Below, in pieces: positions 1 to 7,707 of a DNA stretch of 35,260 nt. This DNA comes from Flavobacteriaceae bacterium (GTDB lineage: Bacteria > Bacteroidota > Bacteroidia > Flavobacteriales > Flavobacteriaceae), in NCBI GenBank assembly GCA_947457255.1, contig CANGUZ010000025.1, forward strand, positions 1-35,260. Direction: 5' to 3'. Both the position numbers and the translations under genes were made by a program. A model generated the notes under the pieces. The model saw nothing but the letters and a program-made list of their open reading frames with translations. It was not told the DNA's origin and made no database searches. Each line of letters begins with the position of its first letter. Positions within the stretch are counted from its first letter, which is position 1.

Positions 1-105
1 TAATATAATTTACTACAAATAGGATATCTTTTTTCGAATATAAACAAATCATCAGTAAACTCTATTTTAAATAGATTTTTGGTAAGTTTTTTGCTTAATT
101 TTATT

Positions 106-113
106 TAATTTTG
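106..113 (+). promoter_or_regulatory. -7 promoter element upstream of ilvE
   Basis: The sequence taattttg matches the Bacteroidota -7 consensus TAnnTTTG. It lies 80 bp before the ilvE start codon, which would give a leader of roughly 75 nt. A TTG at 79-81 is a possible -33 element with a slightly long spacer. Bases 1-105 are AT-rich and I see nothing else in them. Confidence 0.5.
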
Positions 114-193
114 CATAAGTTGTTTATGTGTTTTTAAAATATACAAAACAATTATTTCAATACAATTCACTATATTAAACAAAATTCATTGCC

Positions 194-1261
194 ATGAGTA
201 CAACTCAAACTAGTAAAATTGAAACAATTAAATCTTCTACTACAAAAATAAATTCGGTAGACTTTGAAAACTTAAGTTTCGGAGCTGTTTTTACAGATCA
301 TTTATTTGAATGTGATTTTAAAAATGGTGAATGGCAAAAACCAGTTATTAAGCCCTATGCCCCTTTTTTAATAGATCCTTCTACTAGAGTTTTTCATTAT
401 GGTCAAGCCATTTTTGAAGGTATGAAAGCTTATAAAGATGATAATGATGATATTTGGCTTTTTAGACCAGACGAAAATTATAATAGATTCAATAAGTCGG
501 CAGTTAGAATGGCTATGCCAGAAGTTCCTGAAGAAATTTTTATGCAAGGATTAAACGAGTTGCTTCGATTGGATGAGGCATGGATAAAAAAAGGTAAAGG
601 AAATACTATGTATATAAGACCTTTTATGATTGCTACCGGAACTGGAGTTGTGGCAAACCCTTCTGATGAATATAAATTTATGATACTTTTATCGCCAGCA
701 AGAGCCTATTATTCAGGTGAAGTAAAAGTACTTATTGCAGAACATTTTAGTCGTGCTGCAAATGGCGGTATTGGTGCGGCAAAAGCTGCTGGTAACTATG
801 CAGCACAGTTTTACCCAACAAACCTAGCGAACAAAGAAGGTTTTCAGCAAGTAATTTGGACTGATGACGCTACTCATACCAAATTAGAAGAAGCAGGAAC
901 TATGAATGTTTTCTTCAGAATAAATGACATATTACTTACTGCGCCAGTTAGCGAAAGAATACTTGACGGAGTAACAAGAAAAACCCTTATTGATTTAGCA
1001 AAAAGCAAAGGAATAGATGTAGAAGTTAGACCAGTTTTAGTTCAAGAACTTGTAGATGCTTCAAAAAATGGCACATTGAAAGAAATTTTTGGTGCTGGCA
1101 CGGCTGCAGTAGTAAATCCTATCGTTGGATTTTCTTTTAGAGAGGTTTATTATGAGTTGCCAAAAATTGAAAATTCATATGCATTACAACTTAAAGAACA
1201 CTTAACCAATATTCAGCATAAATTAGCTGACGATACTTTTGGGTGGACTGTAAAAGTTTAG
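194..1261 (+). CDS. ilvE: Branched-chain amino acid aminotransferase
   Basis: This is a 355-residue fold-type IV PLP enzyme. It catalyses the last transamination in leucine, isoleucine and valine synthesis, and the first step of their breakdown, using 2-oxoglutarate/glutamate in the cytoplasm. The family pattern is clear. HYGQAIFEGMKAY lies near the N-terminus. The PLP lysine region AAKAAGNYAAQF places the Schiff-base lysine at about K197. EEAGTMNVFF follows, and the phosphate-binding FGAGTAAVV lies near the C-terminus. The length is that of the eukaryote-like BCAT branch (about 350 residues), longer than E. coli IlvE (309). It is monocistronic: its own -7 element lies upstream and a strong hairpin terminator follows. 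The ATG start is the first in frame, with an N-terminal Thr/Ser-rich tail before the conserved core. Confidence 0.95.
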   Translation: MSTTQTSKIETIKSSTTKINSVDFENLSFGAVFTDHLFECDFKNGEWQKPVIKPYAPFLIDPSTRVFHYGQAIFEGMKAYKDDNDDIWLFRPDENYNRFNKSAVRMAMPEVPEEIFMQGLNELLRLDEAWIKKGKGNTMYIRPFMIATGTGVVANPSDEYKFMILLSPARAYYSGEVKVLIAEHFSRAANGGIGAAKAAGNYAAQFYPTNLANKEGFQQVIWTDDATHTKLEEAGTMNVFFRINDILLTAPVSERILDGVTRKTLIDLAKSKGIDVEVRPVLVQELVDASKNGTLKEIFGAGTAAVVNPIVGFSFREVYYELPKIENSYALQLKEHLTNIQHKLADDTFGWTVKV

Positions 1262-1274
1262 ATATTACTATAAC

Positions 1275-1310
1275 AAAAAGAGGGATTTTCAATAGAAAAT
1301 CCCTCTTTTT
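1275..1310. terminator. Bidirectional terminator between ilvE and the MazG-like gene
   Basis: Perfect 15-bp arms (aaaaagagggatttt and its complement) enclose a 6-nt loop. T-tracts are present on both strands, so it can end both convergent genes. Confidence 0.9.
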
Positions 1311-1327
1311 GCATAAGTAGCAAAATG

Positions 1328-1711
1328 TCATTTCAATATTTTTGAAAAATCAGGTTTAAAATAATTGGGACCTTTCATTACTTTTCCGTCCTCGCGATAA
1401 ATAGGATTTCCATCTTCTCCCAATTTACTCATGTTGCTGCGCTGAATTTCATCGAAAACTTCTTCAATTTTATGTTGTAAACCATGTTCAATAATAGTTC
1501 CACACAAAATATACATCATATCCCCTAAAGCATCAGCAATTTCAATTAAATCATTATTTTGAACTGCTTCAAGATATTCTTCATTTTCTTCTTTCATTAA
1601 ATTAAAACGCAAAACATTTTTAGATTCACCTAAATCGGCTCTAGGATGTTCGCTATGACCTATAGCAAAAGCGGTATGAAATTCCTTTACGGCGTTGAGT
1701 TGTTTTTGCAT
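1328..1711 (-). CDS. MazG-like nucleoside triphosphate pyrophosphohydrolase family protein
   Basis: A 127-residue all-alpha NTP pyrophosphohydrolase of the MazG/HisE (PRA-PH) superfamily. The metal-binding pattern is visible: the acidic helix KEENEEYLEA (about residues 40-49) is followed by EIADALGDMMYIL (about 56-68), giving the usual E-E-x-x-E and E-x-x-D layout. Such enzymes hydrolyse NTPs to NMP and pyrophosphate and often act as house-cleaning enzymes; the substrate cannot be told from sequence. It is a single gene, convergent with ilvE across the shared terminator, with its start about 80 bp from the divergently transcribed small membrane protein gene. Confidence 0.8.
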   Translation of the reverse strand: MQKQLNAVKEFHTAFAIGHSEHPRADLGESKNVLRFNLMKEENEEYLEAVQNNDLIEIADALGDMMYILCGTIIEHGLQHKIEEVFDEIQRSNMSKLGEDGNPIYREDGKVMKGPNYFKPDFSKILK

Positions 1712-1765
1712 ATTAAAAATTATTTAAATGATGTTGCAAAATAATAACTTTTGCATACAATTGAC

Positions 1766-1773
1766 TATTTTTG
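1766..1773 (+). promoter_or_regulatory. -7 promoter element of the small membrane protein gene
   Basis: The sequence tatttttg is an exact TAnnTTTG match 18 bp before the ATG at 1792. It overlaps an in-frame TTG at 1771, which argues that the TTG is not the translation start. Confidence 0.5.
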
Positions 1774-1791
1774 TTGAAAATAATTATACTT

Positions 1792-1980
1792 ATGTTTAGC
1801 ACAGGACAATGGATTTTTGCAGCTTTATTTTTAATCGCTTTTGTTATCGTTATGATTTCTTCTTATCGCAAAGATGTTAACATACATCAAATATTCTATA
1901 AAGGGTCTTATAAAGTTTTAATTGCTTTTATATTCTTTATACTATTACTTTTTATAATAAAAGTAACTATGAAAAGATAA
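1792..1980 (+). CDS. Small two-helix membrane protein of unknown function
   Basis: About 62 residues starting MFSTGQWIF. It has two hydrophobic helices (about residues 7-23 and 41-58) separated by a basic, polar stretch containing SSYRKDVN, and a basic C-terminus. I chose the ATG rather than the TTG 21 bp upstream because the TTG lies inside a -7 promoter motif. The function is not recognised; small two-TM proteins of this type are common beside Flavobacteriaceae housekeeping genes. It is followed after 90 bp by the SRPBCC gene on the same strand. Confidence 0.6.
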   Translation: MFSTGQWIFAALFLIAFVIVMISSYRKDVNIHQIFYKGSYKVLIAFIFFILLLFIIKVTMKR

Positions 1981-2070
1981 TTGAAGATTTGAAAAGTAAT
2001 TTAATAGATTTAATCTTATCAAACATCAGTTAAAATTTTTAACTTTACAAAAGCAAATAATTGTAAAATC

Positions 2071-3171
2071 ATGAAAATTTTAAAATATATATTTCTGTTG
2101 CTTTTATTGACTCTTTTTGCAACAACAGTATTTATAGCTACTCAAAAAGGAGATTATGATGTTACAAGAAGTCGAGTAATTAAATCACAAAGAAGTACCG
2201 TATTTAATTATGTTAACGATTTTAGAAATTGGGAGACTTTTGGTTCTTGGAAAAAGGAAGACCCAGAAATGACTTTTAATTATCCTAATAATACTGTTGG
2301 CATTGGCGCCTTTTATTCATGGAAAGGAAATGATGGTAATGGAGAAATGAAAACCACAGCTGTAAAAAACAATGTTAGTATTCATCAAAAAATGGACTAT
2401 AACGGCTCTCTTTCAGATGTTTATTGGACATTTAAAGATACTGCAGGAGGAACAAAAGTAACATGGAGATCTAAAGGAACTATGAGTTTTGGTTTTAAAA
2501 TTTATAGCGCTTTCAAGGGCGGACCAAGTAACGTTATTGGAGATATGTATGAAAAAAGTCTAGCCAATTTAGATAAAACTTTAGATTACGAAATAAACAC
2601 CTACTCTATTAAAGTGGCTGGTGTTGTACAAAAACTAGGTTGCTATTATTTAAAACAAAGCATTACCAGTAAAATTAGTGATGTTCCTAAAAATTTGCGC
2701 ATCATGATTCCTAAAATTATTAATTTTTTCAAGAAAAATAAATTAGTTATGTACGGAAAACCATTTGTTTTGTATCATACTTATGATGTAGGAACCGGAA
2801 TTACTAAACTTTCGGTTTGTGTTCCTATAAAAAATATCGTTTATACTAGTGAAGGGAGCGATATTACTTCTGGTCAACTGTATCCGTTTAAAGCTGTAAA
2901 AACCATTTTAAAAGGCGACTATTCTCATAGTAAAGAAGCTTGGGAGAAAACTTTTGAATATATTAATAAGAATAATTTGTCTCAAAATATAAATGTAGCT
3001 TCATTAGAGTTGTACTATAAAAACAATGAGCAAATTGCAAATCCATCGCAATGGATTACCGAAATATATATTCCTATCCAATCAAAAGCAATTGCAGTAA
3101 GCGAATCTAAGCCTGTTGAAGACAGCACAGCAACTTCTGTTGAAAAAGCTTTAGAATCTACTGAACCGTAA
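2071..3171 (+). CDS. SRPBCC / GyrI-like two-domain protein, membrane anchored
   Basis: 366 residues. An N-terminal hydrophobic segment (about residues 5-22) should anchor or export it. Residues about 30-170 look like an SRPBCC (START-like, polyketide-cyclase type) ligand-binding fold, with markers such as VFNYVNDFRNWETFGSW and a later WRSKGTMSFGFK. The second half (about 185-335) resembles the GyrI-like small-molecule-binding domain, with a characteristic late YPFKAVKTILKGDYSH. Both folds bind small hydrophobic ligands, but no ligand can be named. The C-terminal 25 residues are Ser/Thr/Glu-rich and probably disordered. A near-consensus -7 element (taacttta, 2040-2047) lies upstream. The ECF sigma gene begins 60 bp downstream on the same strand, so a shared regulon or co-transcription is possible but not shown. 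Confidence 0.7.
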   Translation: MKILKYIFLLLLLTLFATTVFIATQKGDYDVTRSRVIKSQRSTVFNYVNDFRNWETFGSWKKEDPEMTFNYPNNTVGIGAFYSWKGNDGNGEMKTTAVKNNVSIHQKMDYNGSLSDVYWTFKDTAGGTKVTWRSKGTMSFGFKIYSAFKGGPSNVIGDMYEKSLANLDKTLDYEINTYSIKVAGVVQKLGCYYLKQSITSKISDVPKNLRIMIPKIINFFKKNKLVMYGKPFVLYHTYDVGTGITKLSVCVPIKNIVYTSEGSDITSGQLYPFKAVKTILKGDYSHSKEAWEKTFEYINKNNLSQNINVASLELYYKNNEQIANPSQWITEIYIPIQSKAIAVSESKPVEDSTATSVEKALESTEP

Positions 3172-3231
3172 TTTTTTTTTTGGAAAGATTAAACCTTTTC
3201 CATTAGTTGCATTCTAATAGAAAACATTTCT

Positions 3232-3771
3232 TTGGAAGAAAAATATTTCATACAAGAACTATTGACTCCTAGAACGCAAAATGAGGCGTTTCAAAAACTC
3301 TTGCAGGAGTATCAAAAACCGTTATACAATCATATTCGAAACATCGTTTTGAATCACGATGATACCGACGATGTTTTGCAAAATACTTTCGTTAAAGTAT
3401 TTCAAAATCTTAAAAATTTTAAAGGCGATAGCAAACTATTTTCTTGGATGTATCGCATTGCAACCAATGAAGCTATTACATTTATTAATCAAAAAGCAAA
3501 ACGCAACGGAACTACAAGTGAAGCCTTGCAAAGTAAAATAGTAGATAATTTAAAAGCGGACTCTTTTTTTGATGGAAATGAAATTCAAATTAAATTACAA
3601 AAGGCAATAGCCCAATTGCCAGAAAAACAACAATTGGTTTTTAAAATGAAATACTTTGAAGAAATAAAATACGAAGACCTATCGGAAATTTTAGGAACAT
3701 CAGTTGGTGCTTTAAAAGCTTCTTACCATCATGCCGTAAAGAAAATTGAATTATATATGACTTCAAATTAA
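3232..3771 (+). CDS. ECF-type RNA polymerase sigma factor
   Basis: 179 residues of the sigma-70 ECF group. Region 2 (about residues 22-90) includes DDTDDVLQNTFVKVFQNL and the -10-recognition part FSWMYRIATNEAITFI. Region 4 (about 120-178) includes LPEKQQLVFKMKYFEEIKY and the helix-turn-helix LSEILGTSVGALKASYHHA. The start appears to be TTG: no ATG precedes the conserved N-terminus in frame, and the translated start reads LEEKYFIQELL. The gene is followed after 24 bp by a single-pass membrane protein and then an exported helical protein. This is the order sigma, anti-sigma, periplasmic sensor. Its target promoters cannot be read from this window. Confidence 0.9.
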   Translation: MEEKYFIQELLTPRTQNEAFQKLLQEYQKPLYNHIRNIVLNHDDTDDVLQNTFVKVFQNLKNFKGDSKLFSWMYRIATNEAITFINQKAKRNGTTSEALQSKIVDNLKADSFFDGNEIQIKLQKAIAQLPEKQQLVFKMKYFEEIKYEDLSEILGTSVGALKASYHHAVKKIELYMTSN

Positions 3772-3795
3772 ACCTTTTCAAAAAAACAAAGTCTT

Positions 3796-4215
3796 ATGAT
3801 TATGAATGAATTTAAATTAGAAAACCAACCAAAAATTAAATCTGGATTTAAAGCTCCAGATAATTTTTTTGATGATTTTTCAGCTAGAGTAATACAACGG
3901 TTACCCGAACATGAGCCAAAAGTAATTTCACTTTTTAGTAGAAAAAAAACTTGGATGTATGCAGTTGCTGCCATTTTAATAATTGCTATATCAATACCTA
4001 TTTATACTACAATTGTTACGCAACAAAATGCTTTAGACAAAACAACAATAGAAAATTATCTAACAAGTCAGGATGCTATTTCAGACGATGAGCTAGCCAA
4101 TTTACTAGATGATGACGATATTCAAAAAATGAAATTGAATTTTAATATAGAAGATAAAGCTATTGAAGATTTACTTTCAACTCATTCCAATTTAGAAGAA
4201 TACATAATTAATTAA
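3796..4215 (+). CDS. Putative membrane anti-sigma factor
   Basis: 139 residues; the start could also be the ATG at 3802. A cytoplasmic part of about 50 residues contains FKAPDNFFDDFSARVIQRLP, then comes one membrane segment (about 53-74, MYAVAAILIIAISIPIYTT), then an acidic outer part of about 65 residues ending in EDLLSTHSNLEEYI. The family is not recognised by a named motif. The role is inferred from topology and position directly between an ECF sigma gene and an exported sensor-like gene. It contains no cysteine, so the zinc-binding HxxxCxxC of classic ZAS anti-sigma factors is absent. The stop is 9 bp from the next start, which suggests one transcript. Confidence 0.65.
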   Translation: MIMNEFKLENQPKIKSGFKAPDNFFDDFSARVIQRLPEHEPKVISLFSRKKTWMYAVAAILIIAISIPIYTTIVTQQNALDKTTIENYLTSQDAISDDELANLLDDDDIQKMKLNFNIEDKAIEDLLSTHSNLEEYIIN

Positions 4216-4224
4216 TCTTATTTT

Positions 4225-4680
4225 ATGAAAACGAAAAATTTACTATACCTGTTTTTTATTTTATTTACTGTAAATAGCTTTGCACAACCTCGATTTAAAG
4301 AAAAAAGAGAAAAAATAAAAGCTTTGAAGGTAGCATATATTACTGATGAACTGAAACTTAATTCAGATGAAGCAACTAAGTTTTGGCCAATTTACAATGC
4401 TTTTGAAGATAAACAACGTGAATTAAAACATGAAAAAATGCGCTCGTATATGGATCGTTTTAATGGCGGTGAAGTTGAAAAAATGAACGAGAAAGAAGCT
4501 TTAAATTTCTTAAATCAAATGGAGAATACTGAAGAAGAATTGTTTCAACTTCGTAAAAAATTCATTGCTAATTTAAAAGGAATTCTGTCGCCTATAAAAA
4601 TTATAAAACTCAAAAAAGCCGAAGAAGGATTTAATAGAAAACTATTGCAACAATATAGGGAAAAAAACACTCCTAATTAA
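4225..4680 (+). CDS. Periplasmic helical sensor protein of the ECF cassette
   Basis: 151 residues with a clean signal peptide (about 1-20, ending NSFA-QP). The mature part is charged and almost entirely helical: ITDELKLNSDEATKFWPIYN is followed by two long Lys/Glu-rich helices. This layout resembles the Spy/CpxP/CnrX-like periplasmic proteins, in which an L-x-L-x-x-E-A-x-x-F-W-P motif opens a helical hairpin. Similar small proteins in Bacteroidota are called sensors of ECF-type sigma factors. By analogy with the CnrX-CnrY-CnrH set it would read a periplasmic stress and act on the anti-sigma protein encoded 9 bp upstream; that is inference. No Cys or His cluster for metal binding is evident, so envelope or protein stress is as likely as metals. 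Confidence 0.7.
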   Translation: MKTKNLLYLFFILFTVNSFAQPRFKEKREKIKALKVAYITDELKLNSDEATKFWPIYNAFEDKQRELKHEKMRSYMDRFNGGEVEKMNEKEALNFLNQMENTEEELFQLRKKFIANLKGILSPIKIIKLKKAEEGFNRKLLQQYREKNTPN

Positions 4681-4686
4681 AAAAAA

Positions 4687-4726
4687 CAATAGTTTTTAAT
4701 CAGAATCTAACGATTAAAAACTATTG
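4687..4726. terminator. Terminator between the sigma cassette and the carbonic anhydrase
   Basis: Perfect 15-bp arms (caatagtttttaatc and its complement) enclose a 10-nt loop. The A-run at 4679-4686 gives a long T-tract on the minus strand, so it best serves the carbonic anhydrase gene. It probably also ends the plus-strand cassette. Confidence 0.8.
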
Positions 4727-4739
4727 AATTTAAAAAAAC

Positions 4740-5411
4740 TTATTTCTTTTGAAAAGTACTCAAAAAATCGGATTCTAAAAACTCTACTTTTCCTGATGCT
4801 AAGTCATATACTGCACCAACAATTTTTGTATCACCACTTGCTACTGCTTTAGTTAAAACTGGTTCCAAACTTTGCAATTGTTGTACTTGCATAGCTACAT
4901 TAACTTTAACAGCGTTTTCCACCTCATCGCCTTTATGTGTTCTAGCCAATTCTGCTGCTGGCTTTATAGCATTAATTAAAGTAACAATGTGTCCTGGCAC
5001 ATCCGGTACTTTACATGCAGCTGCAACGGCTCCGCACTTTGTATGCCCCATAACTACAATTAACTTAGCGCCTAATACTGCATTAGCAAATTCAATACTT
5101 CCCCAAGAGGCAAATGAAGATACTTGTCCAGCAGTTCTTACAATAAATAAATCTCCTAAACCTTGATCAAAGATAATTTCACTCGGCACTCTAGAATCAG
5201 AGCAACCTACGATAATTGCATACGGTTTTTGACCTAATGAAACTTCTTTAACACGTTCTAAGTTTTGATGCGGACGAATACTTTTCCCTTCAATAAAACG
5301 TTTGTTGCCGTCTTTTAATAACTGTAATGAACTTTCAGCAGTTACTTGCGCCTGAAAAGTTGAAACTGTAATAGAAAATAGTACAGTAAAAATTAAGCTA
5401 ATCTTTTTCAT
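4740..5411 (-). CDS. Exported beta-class carbonic anhydrase
   Basis: Interconverts CO2 and bicarbonate. The zinc ligands of the beta class are present: CSDSRVP (C70, with D72 and R74) and MGHTKCGA (H123, C126). The start chosen is MKKISLIFTV, because it gives a standard signal peptide (cleavage near TFQA-Q at about residue 21) and a 223-residue protein. An upstream in-frame ATG adds 18 hydrophobic residues and would spoil the signal. The enzyme should therefore act in the periplasm, where it may help CO2/bicarbonate exchange across the envelope. It is a single gene, ended by the 4687-4726 hairpin. I see no consensus -7 element near it. Confidence 0.9.
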   Translation of the reverse strand: MKKISLIFTVLFSITVSTFQAQVTAESSLQLLKDGNKRFIEGKSIRPHQNLERVKEVSLGQKPYAIIVGCSDSRVPSEIIFDQGLGDLFIVRTAGQVSSFASWGSIEFANAVLGAKLIVVMGHTKCGAVAAACKVPDVPGHIVTLINAIKPAAELARTHKGDEVENAVKVNVAMQVQQLQSLEPVLTKAVASGDTKIVGAVYDLASGKVEFLESDFLSTFQKK

Positions 5412-5557
5412 GATATTTATTTGTTTTAGTAGAGACAAAGATAAAACGAGAACTATTATAAACATAATTAATGTTTTTAATTTAAAACATAAAATATTTT
5501 AATGCTATTGAGTCAAAAATCAGAATTACTTTTTTTTGAGACAATTAAGCTTAAGTT

Positions 5558-5578
5558 TTTGAATTAAATTAATTCAAA
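5558..5578. promoter_or_regulatory. Palindrome at the kup promoter, candidate operator
   Basis: A 21-bp perfect palindrome: arm tttgaattaa, central a, then the complement. It ends 15 bp before the -7 element at 5594, so it covers the -33 region. The AT-rich composition weakens the case, but arms of 10 bp are unusual by chance. Confidence 0.4.
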
Positions 5579-5593
5579 TTAATATTATATTGG

Positions 5594-5601
5594 TAATTTT
5601 G
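5594..5601 (+). promoter_or_regulatory. -7 promoter element of kup
   Basis: The sequence taattttg is an exact match to TAnnTTTG, 23 bp before the kup ATG, which would give a leader of about 15-20 nt. Confidence 0.55.
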
Positions 5602-5624
5602 TTCTCTTTTACAAATAATAAAAT

Positions 5625-7601
5625 ATGAGCTCTCAACATCAAAACCTTCACAGTAAATTAACTTTAGGTGGTTTATTAATCTCTTTAGGGATTATTTATG
5701 GTGACATTGGTACATCGCCTTTATACGTAATGAAGGCAATACTTGGATTAGACAATGCTATTAATTACGACCTCGTTCTTGGAGGAATTTCTTTAGTTTT
5801 TTGGACATTAACTTTACAAACCACTATAAAATATGTACTTATTACTTTAAGTGCTGACAATCATGGTGAAGGCGGAATTTTTGCTTTATATGCTTTAGTA
5901 AAACGGACAAAAATAAAATGGCTTATCATTCCTGCAATCATCGGAGGAAGTGCTTTACTCGCTGATGGGATAATTACACCACCTATTTCAGTATCCTCAG
6001 CAGTCGAAGGAATAAGAAATTTTTATCCTGAAATAAATACTATTCCAATTGTTATCGGAATTTTATTCGTGCTTTTTACCATACAACAATTTGGAACAAA
6101 ACTTGTCGGAAGGTTTTTTGCACCGGTAATGCTACTATGGTTCTCTATGCTAGCTATAATAGGTATAATACAAATTTCAGGCAATTTAGAAGTACTAAAA
6201 GCGGTAAATCCATATTATGCCTATCATCTTTTAATGGCTGACAAAGGAGTAAATCCTGAAGGTTTTTTTGTTCTGGGATTTGTTTTTTTATGTACAACTG
6301 GAGCTGAAGCTCTTTATTCAGATATGGGGCATTGCGGTCGAAAAAACATTAGAATCAGTTGGATATTTGTAAAAACTACTCTTATTCTAAACTATTTTGG
6401 TCAAGCTGCTTTTTTAATGAAGCATGAAGGAGAAACTCTTAGAAGTTTAGGAGGTTCTAATGCCAATCCGTTTTATTTATCAATGGCAACATGGTTTCAA
6501 CCTATTGGAATTGTTATTGCAACGATGGCGGCAGTAATTGCTTCTCAAGCTTTAATTAGTGGCTCATTTACATTAATCAACGAAGCGATGCGATTGAACT
6601 TTTGGCCAAAAGTAAAAATAAAGTATCCTACTGAACTAAAAGGGCAATTGTATATACCTTCAATAAACTGGCTTTTATTGTTAGGTTGTATTGGAATTGT
6701 TCTACATTTTGAAGAATCAAGTAATATGGAGCATGCCTATGGTCTAGCCATTATTTTATGTATGATTATGACGACTATTTTGCTTAATTATTATTTAATA
6801 ATAAAAAGGGTGAAATTGTATTTTATAATGCCGCTTATAGGTATTTATGTAATTATAGAGTTTTGTTTTTTGTATGCAAATATTACAAAATTTGCAGAAG
6901 GAGGTTATGTCACTTTAATTATTGCAATTGCATTGATTCTACTTATGTCAACTTGGTATATGGCCAAACAAATTAGTAAAAATTATACTAAGTTTGTTAA
7001 AATTGATGACTATAAAAAAGTAATGGCTGAGCTAAGTGTTGACTTGTCTATTCCTAAATACGCAACCCATTTAGTTTACATGACTAATGCAAGCAGAACA
7101 GATGAAATAGAAGAAAAGGTAATGTACTCCATATTACAAAAAAGACCTAAAAGAGCTGATCTTTATTGGTTTGTACATGTGAACATCTTAAATGAACCTT
7201 ATAAAAAAGAATATAAAGTTACTGAAATTATAAAAGATGACATTTTTAGAGTAGATTTTAATTTAGGATTTAGAGAACCTACAAAAATCAATCTAATGTT
7301 TAAAGAAGTTCTGAAAGACATGGTAAAAAATGGAGAAGTAGATGTTACCAGTCGTTATGAATCACTTAATAAAAATAATATTCTTGGTGATTTTAAATTT
7401 GTATTGTCTGAAAAGTTCTTGTCTAATGACAGTGACATGTTGTGGCATGAAAAGTTAATTATGAATACCTATTTCTTTATTAAAAAATTCAGTTTGTCTG
7501 AAGGAAATGCATTTGGTTTAGATAGCAGTTCTGTAAAAATTGAGCAATTCCCACTAGTATTGCATCCGCCAGAAAAAATATATTTAACTCGAATAAAATA
7601 A
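5625..7601 (+). CDS. kup: Kup-type potassium uptake transporter
   Basis: 658 residues of the KUP/HAK/KT family, which import K+ with protons across the inner membrane. The first helix carries the signature GDIGTSPLYVMKA (about residues 26-38). The second region reads FWTLTLQTTIKYVLITL followed by NHGEGGIFALYAL. About twelve membrane helices fill residues 15-450, and a hydrophilic cytoplasmic C-terminal domain of about 200 residues follows. The length is normal for the family. The gene is monocistronic: palindrome and -7 element upstream, hairpin terminator 6 bp after the stop. Confidence 0.95.
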   Translation: MSSQHQNLHSKLTLGGLLISLGIIYGDIGTSPLYVMKAILGLDNAINYDLVLGGISLVFWTLTLQTTIKYVLITLSADNHGEGGIFALYALVKRTKIKWLIIPAIIGGSALLADGIITPPISVSSAVEGIRNFYPEINTIPIVIGILFVLFTIQQFGTKLVGRFFAPVMLLWFSMLAIIGIIQISGNLEVLKAVNPYYAYHLLMADKGVNPEGFFVLGFVFLCTTGAEALYSDMGHCGRKNIRISWIFVKTTLILNYFGQAAFLMKHEGETLRSLGGSNANPFYLSMATWFQPIGIVIATMAAVIASQALISGSFTLINEAMRLNFWPKVKIKYPTELKGQLYIPSINWLLLLGCIGIVLHFEESSNMEHAYGLAIILCMIMTTILLNYYLIIKRVKLYFIMPLIGIYVIIEFCFLYANITKFAEGGYVTLIIAIALILLMSTWYMAKQISKNYTKFVKIDDYKKVMAELSVDLSIPKYATHLVYMTNASRTDEIEEKVMYSILQKRPKRADLYWFVHVNILNEPYKKEYKVTEIIKDDIFRVDFNLGFREPTKINLMFKEVLKDMVKNGEVDVTSRYESLNKNNILGDFKFVLSEKFLSNDSDMLWHEKLIMNTYFFIKKFSLSEGNAFGLDSSSVKIEQFPLVLHPPEKIYLTRIK

Positions 7602-7606
7602 TTTCT

Positions 7607-7631
7607 AAAATACTGCTCTGAGCAGTATTTT
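7607..7631 (+). terminator. Terminator after kup
   Basis: Arms aaaatactgctc and gagcagtatttt are nearly contiguous and are followed by a T-tract running to 7635. The effective loop is only a few bases. Confidence 0.85.
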
Positions 7632-7682
7632 TTTTGAATCAAAAGCAACAAATATTAACGGGTAAAATTCGTCTTTAAATAG

Positions 7683-7690
7683 TACCTTTG
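7683..7690 (+). promoter_or_regulatory. -7 promoter element of the RsmB-like gene
   Basis: The sequence tacctttg is an exact TAnnTTTG match, 17 bp before the start codon at 7708. Confidence 0.6.
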
Positions 7691-7707
7691 CAGCTCAAAT
7701 AATAAAA

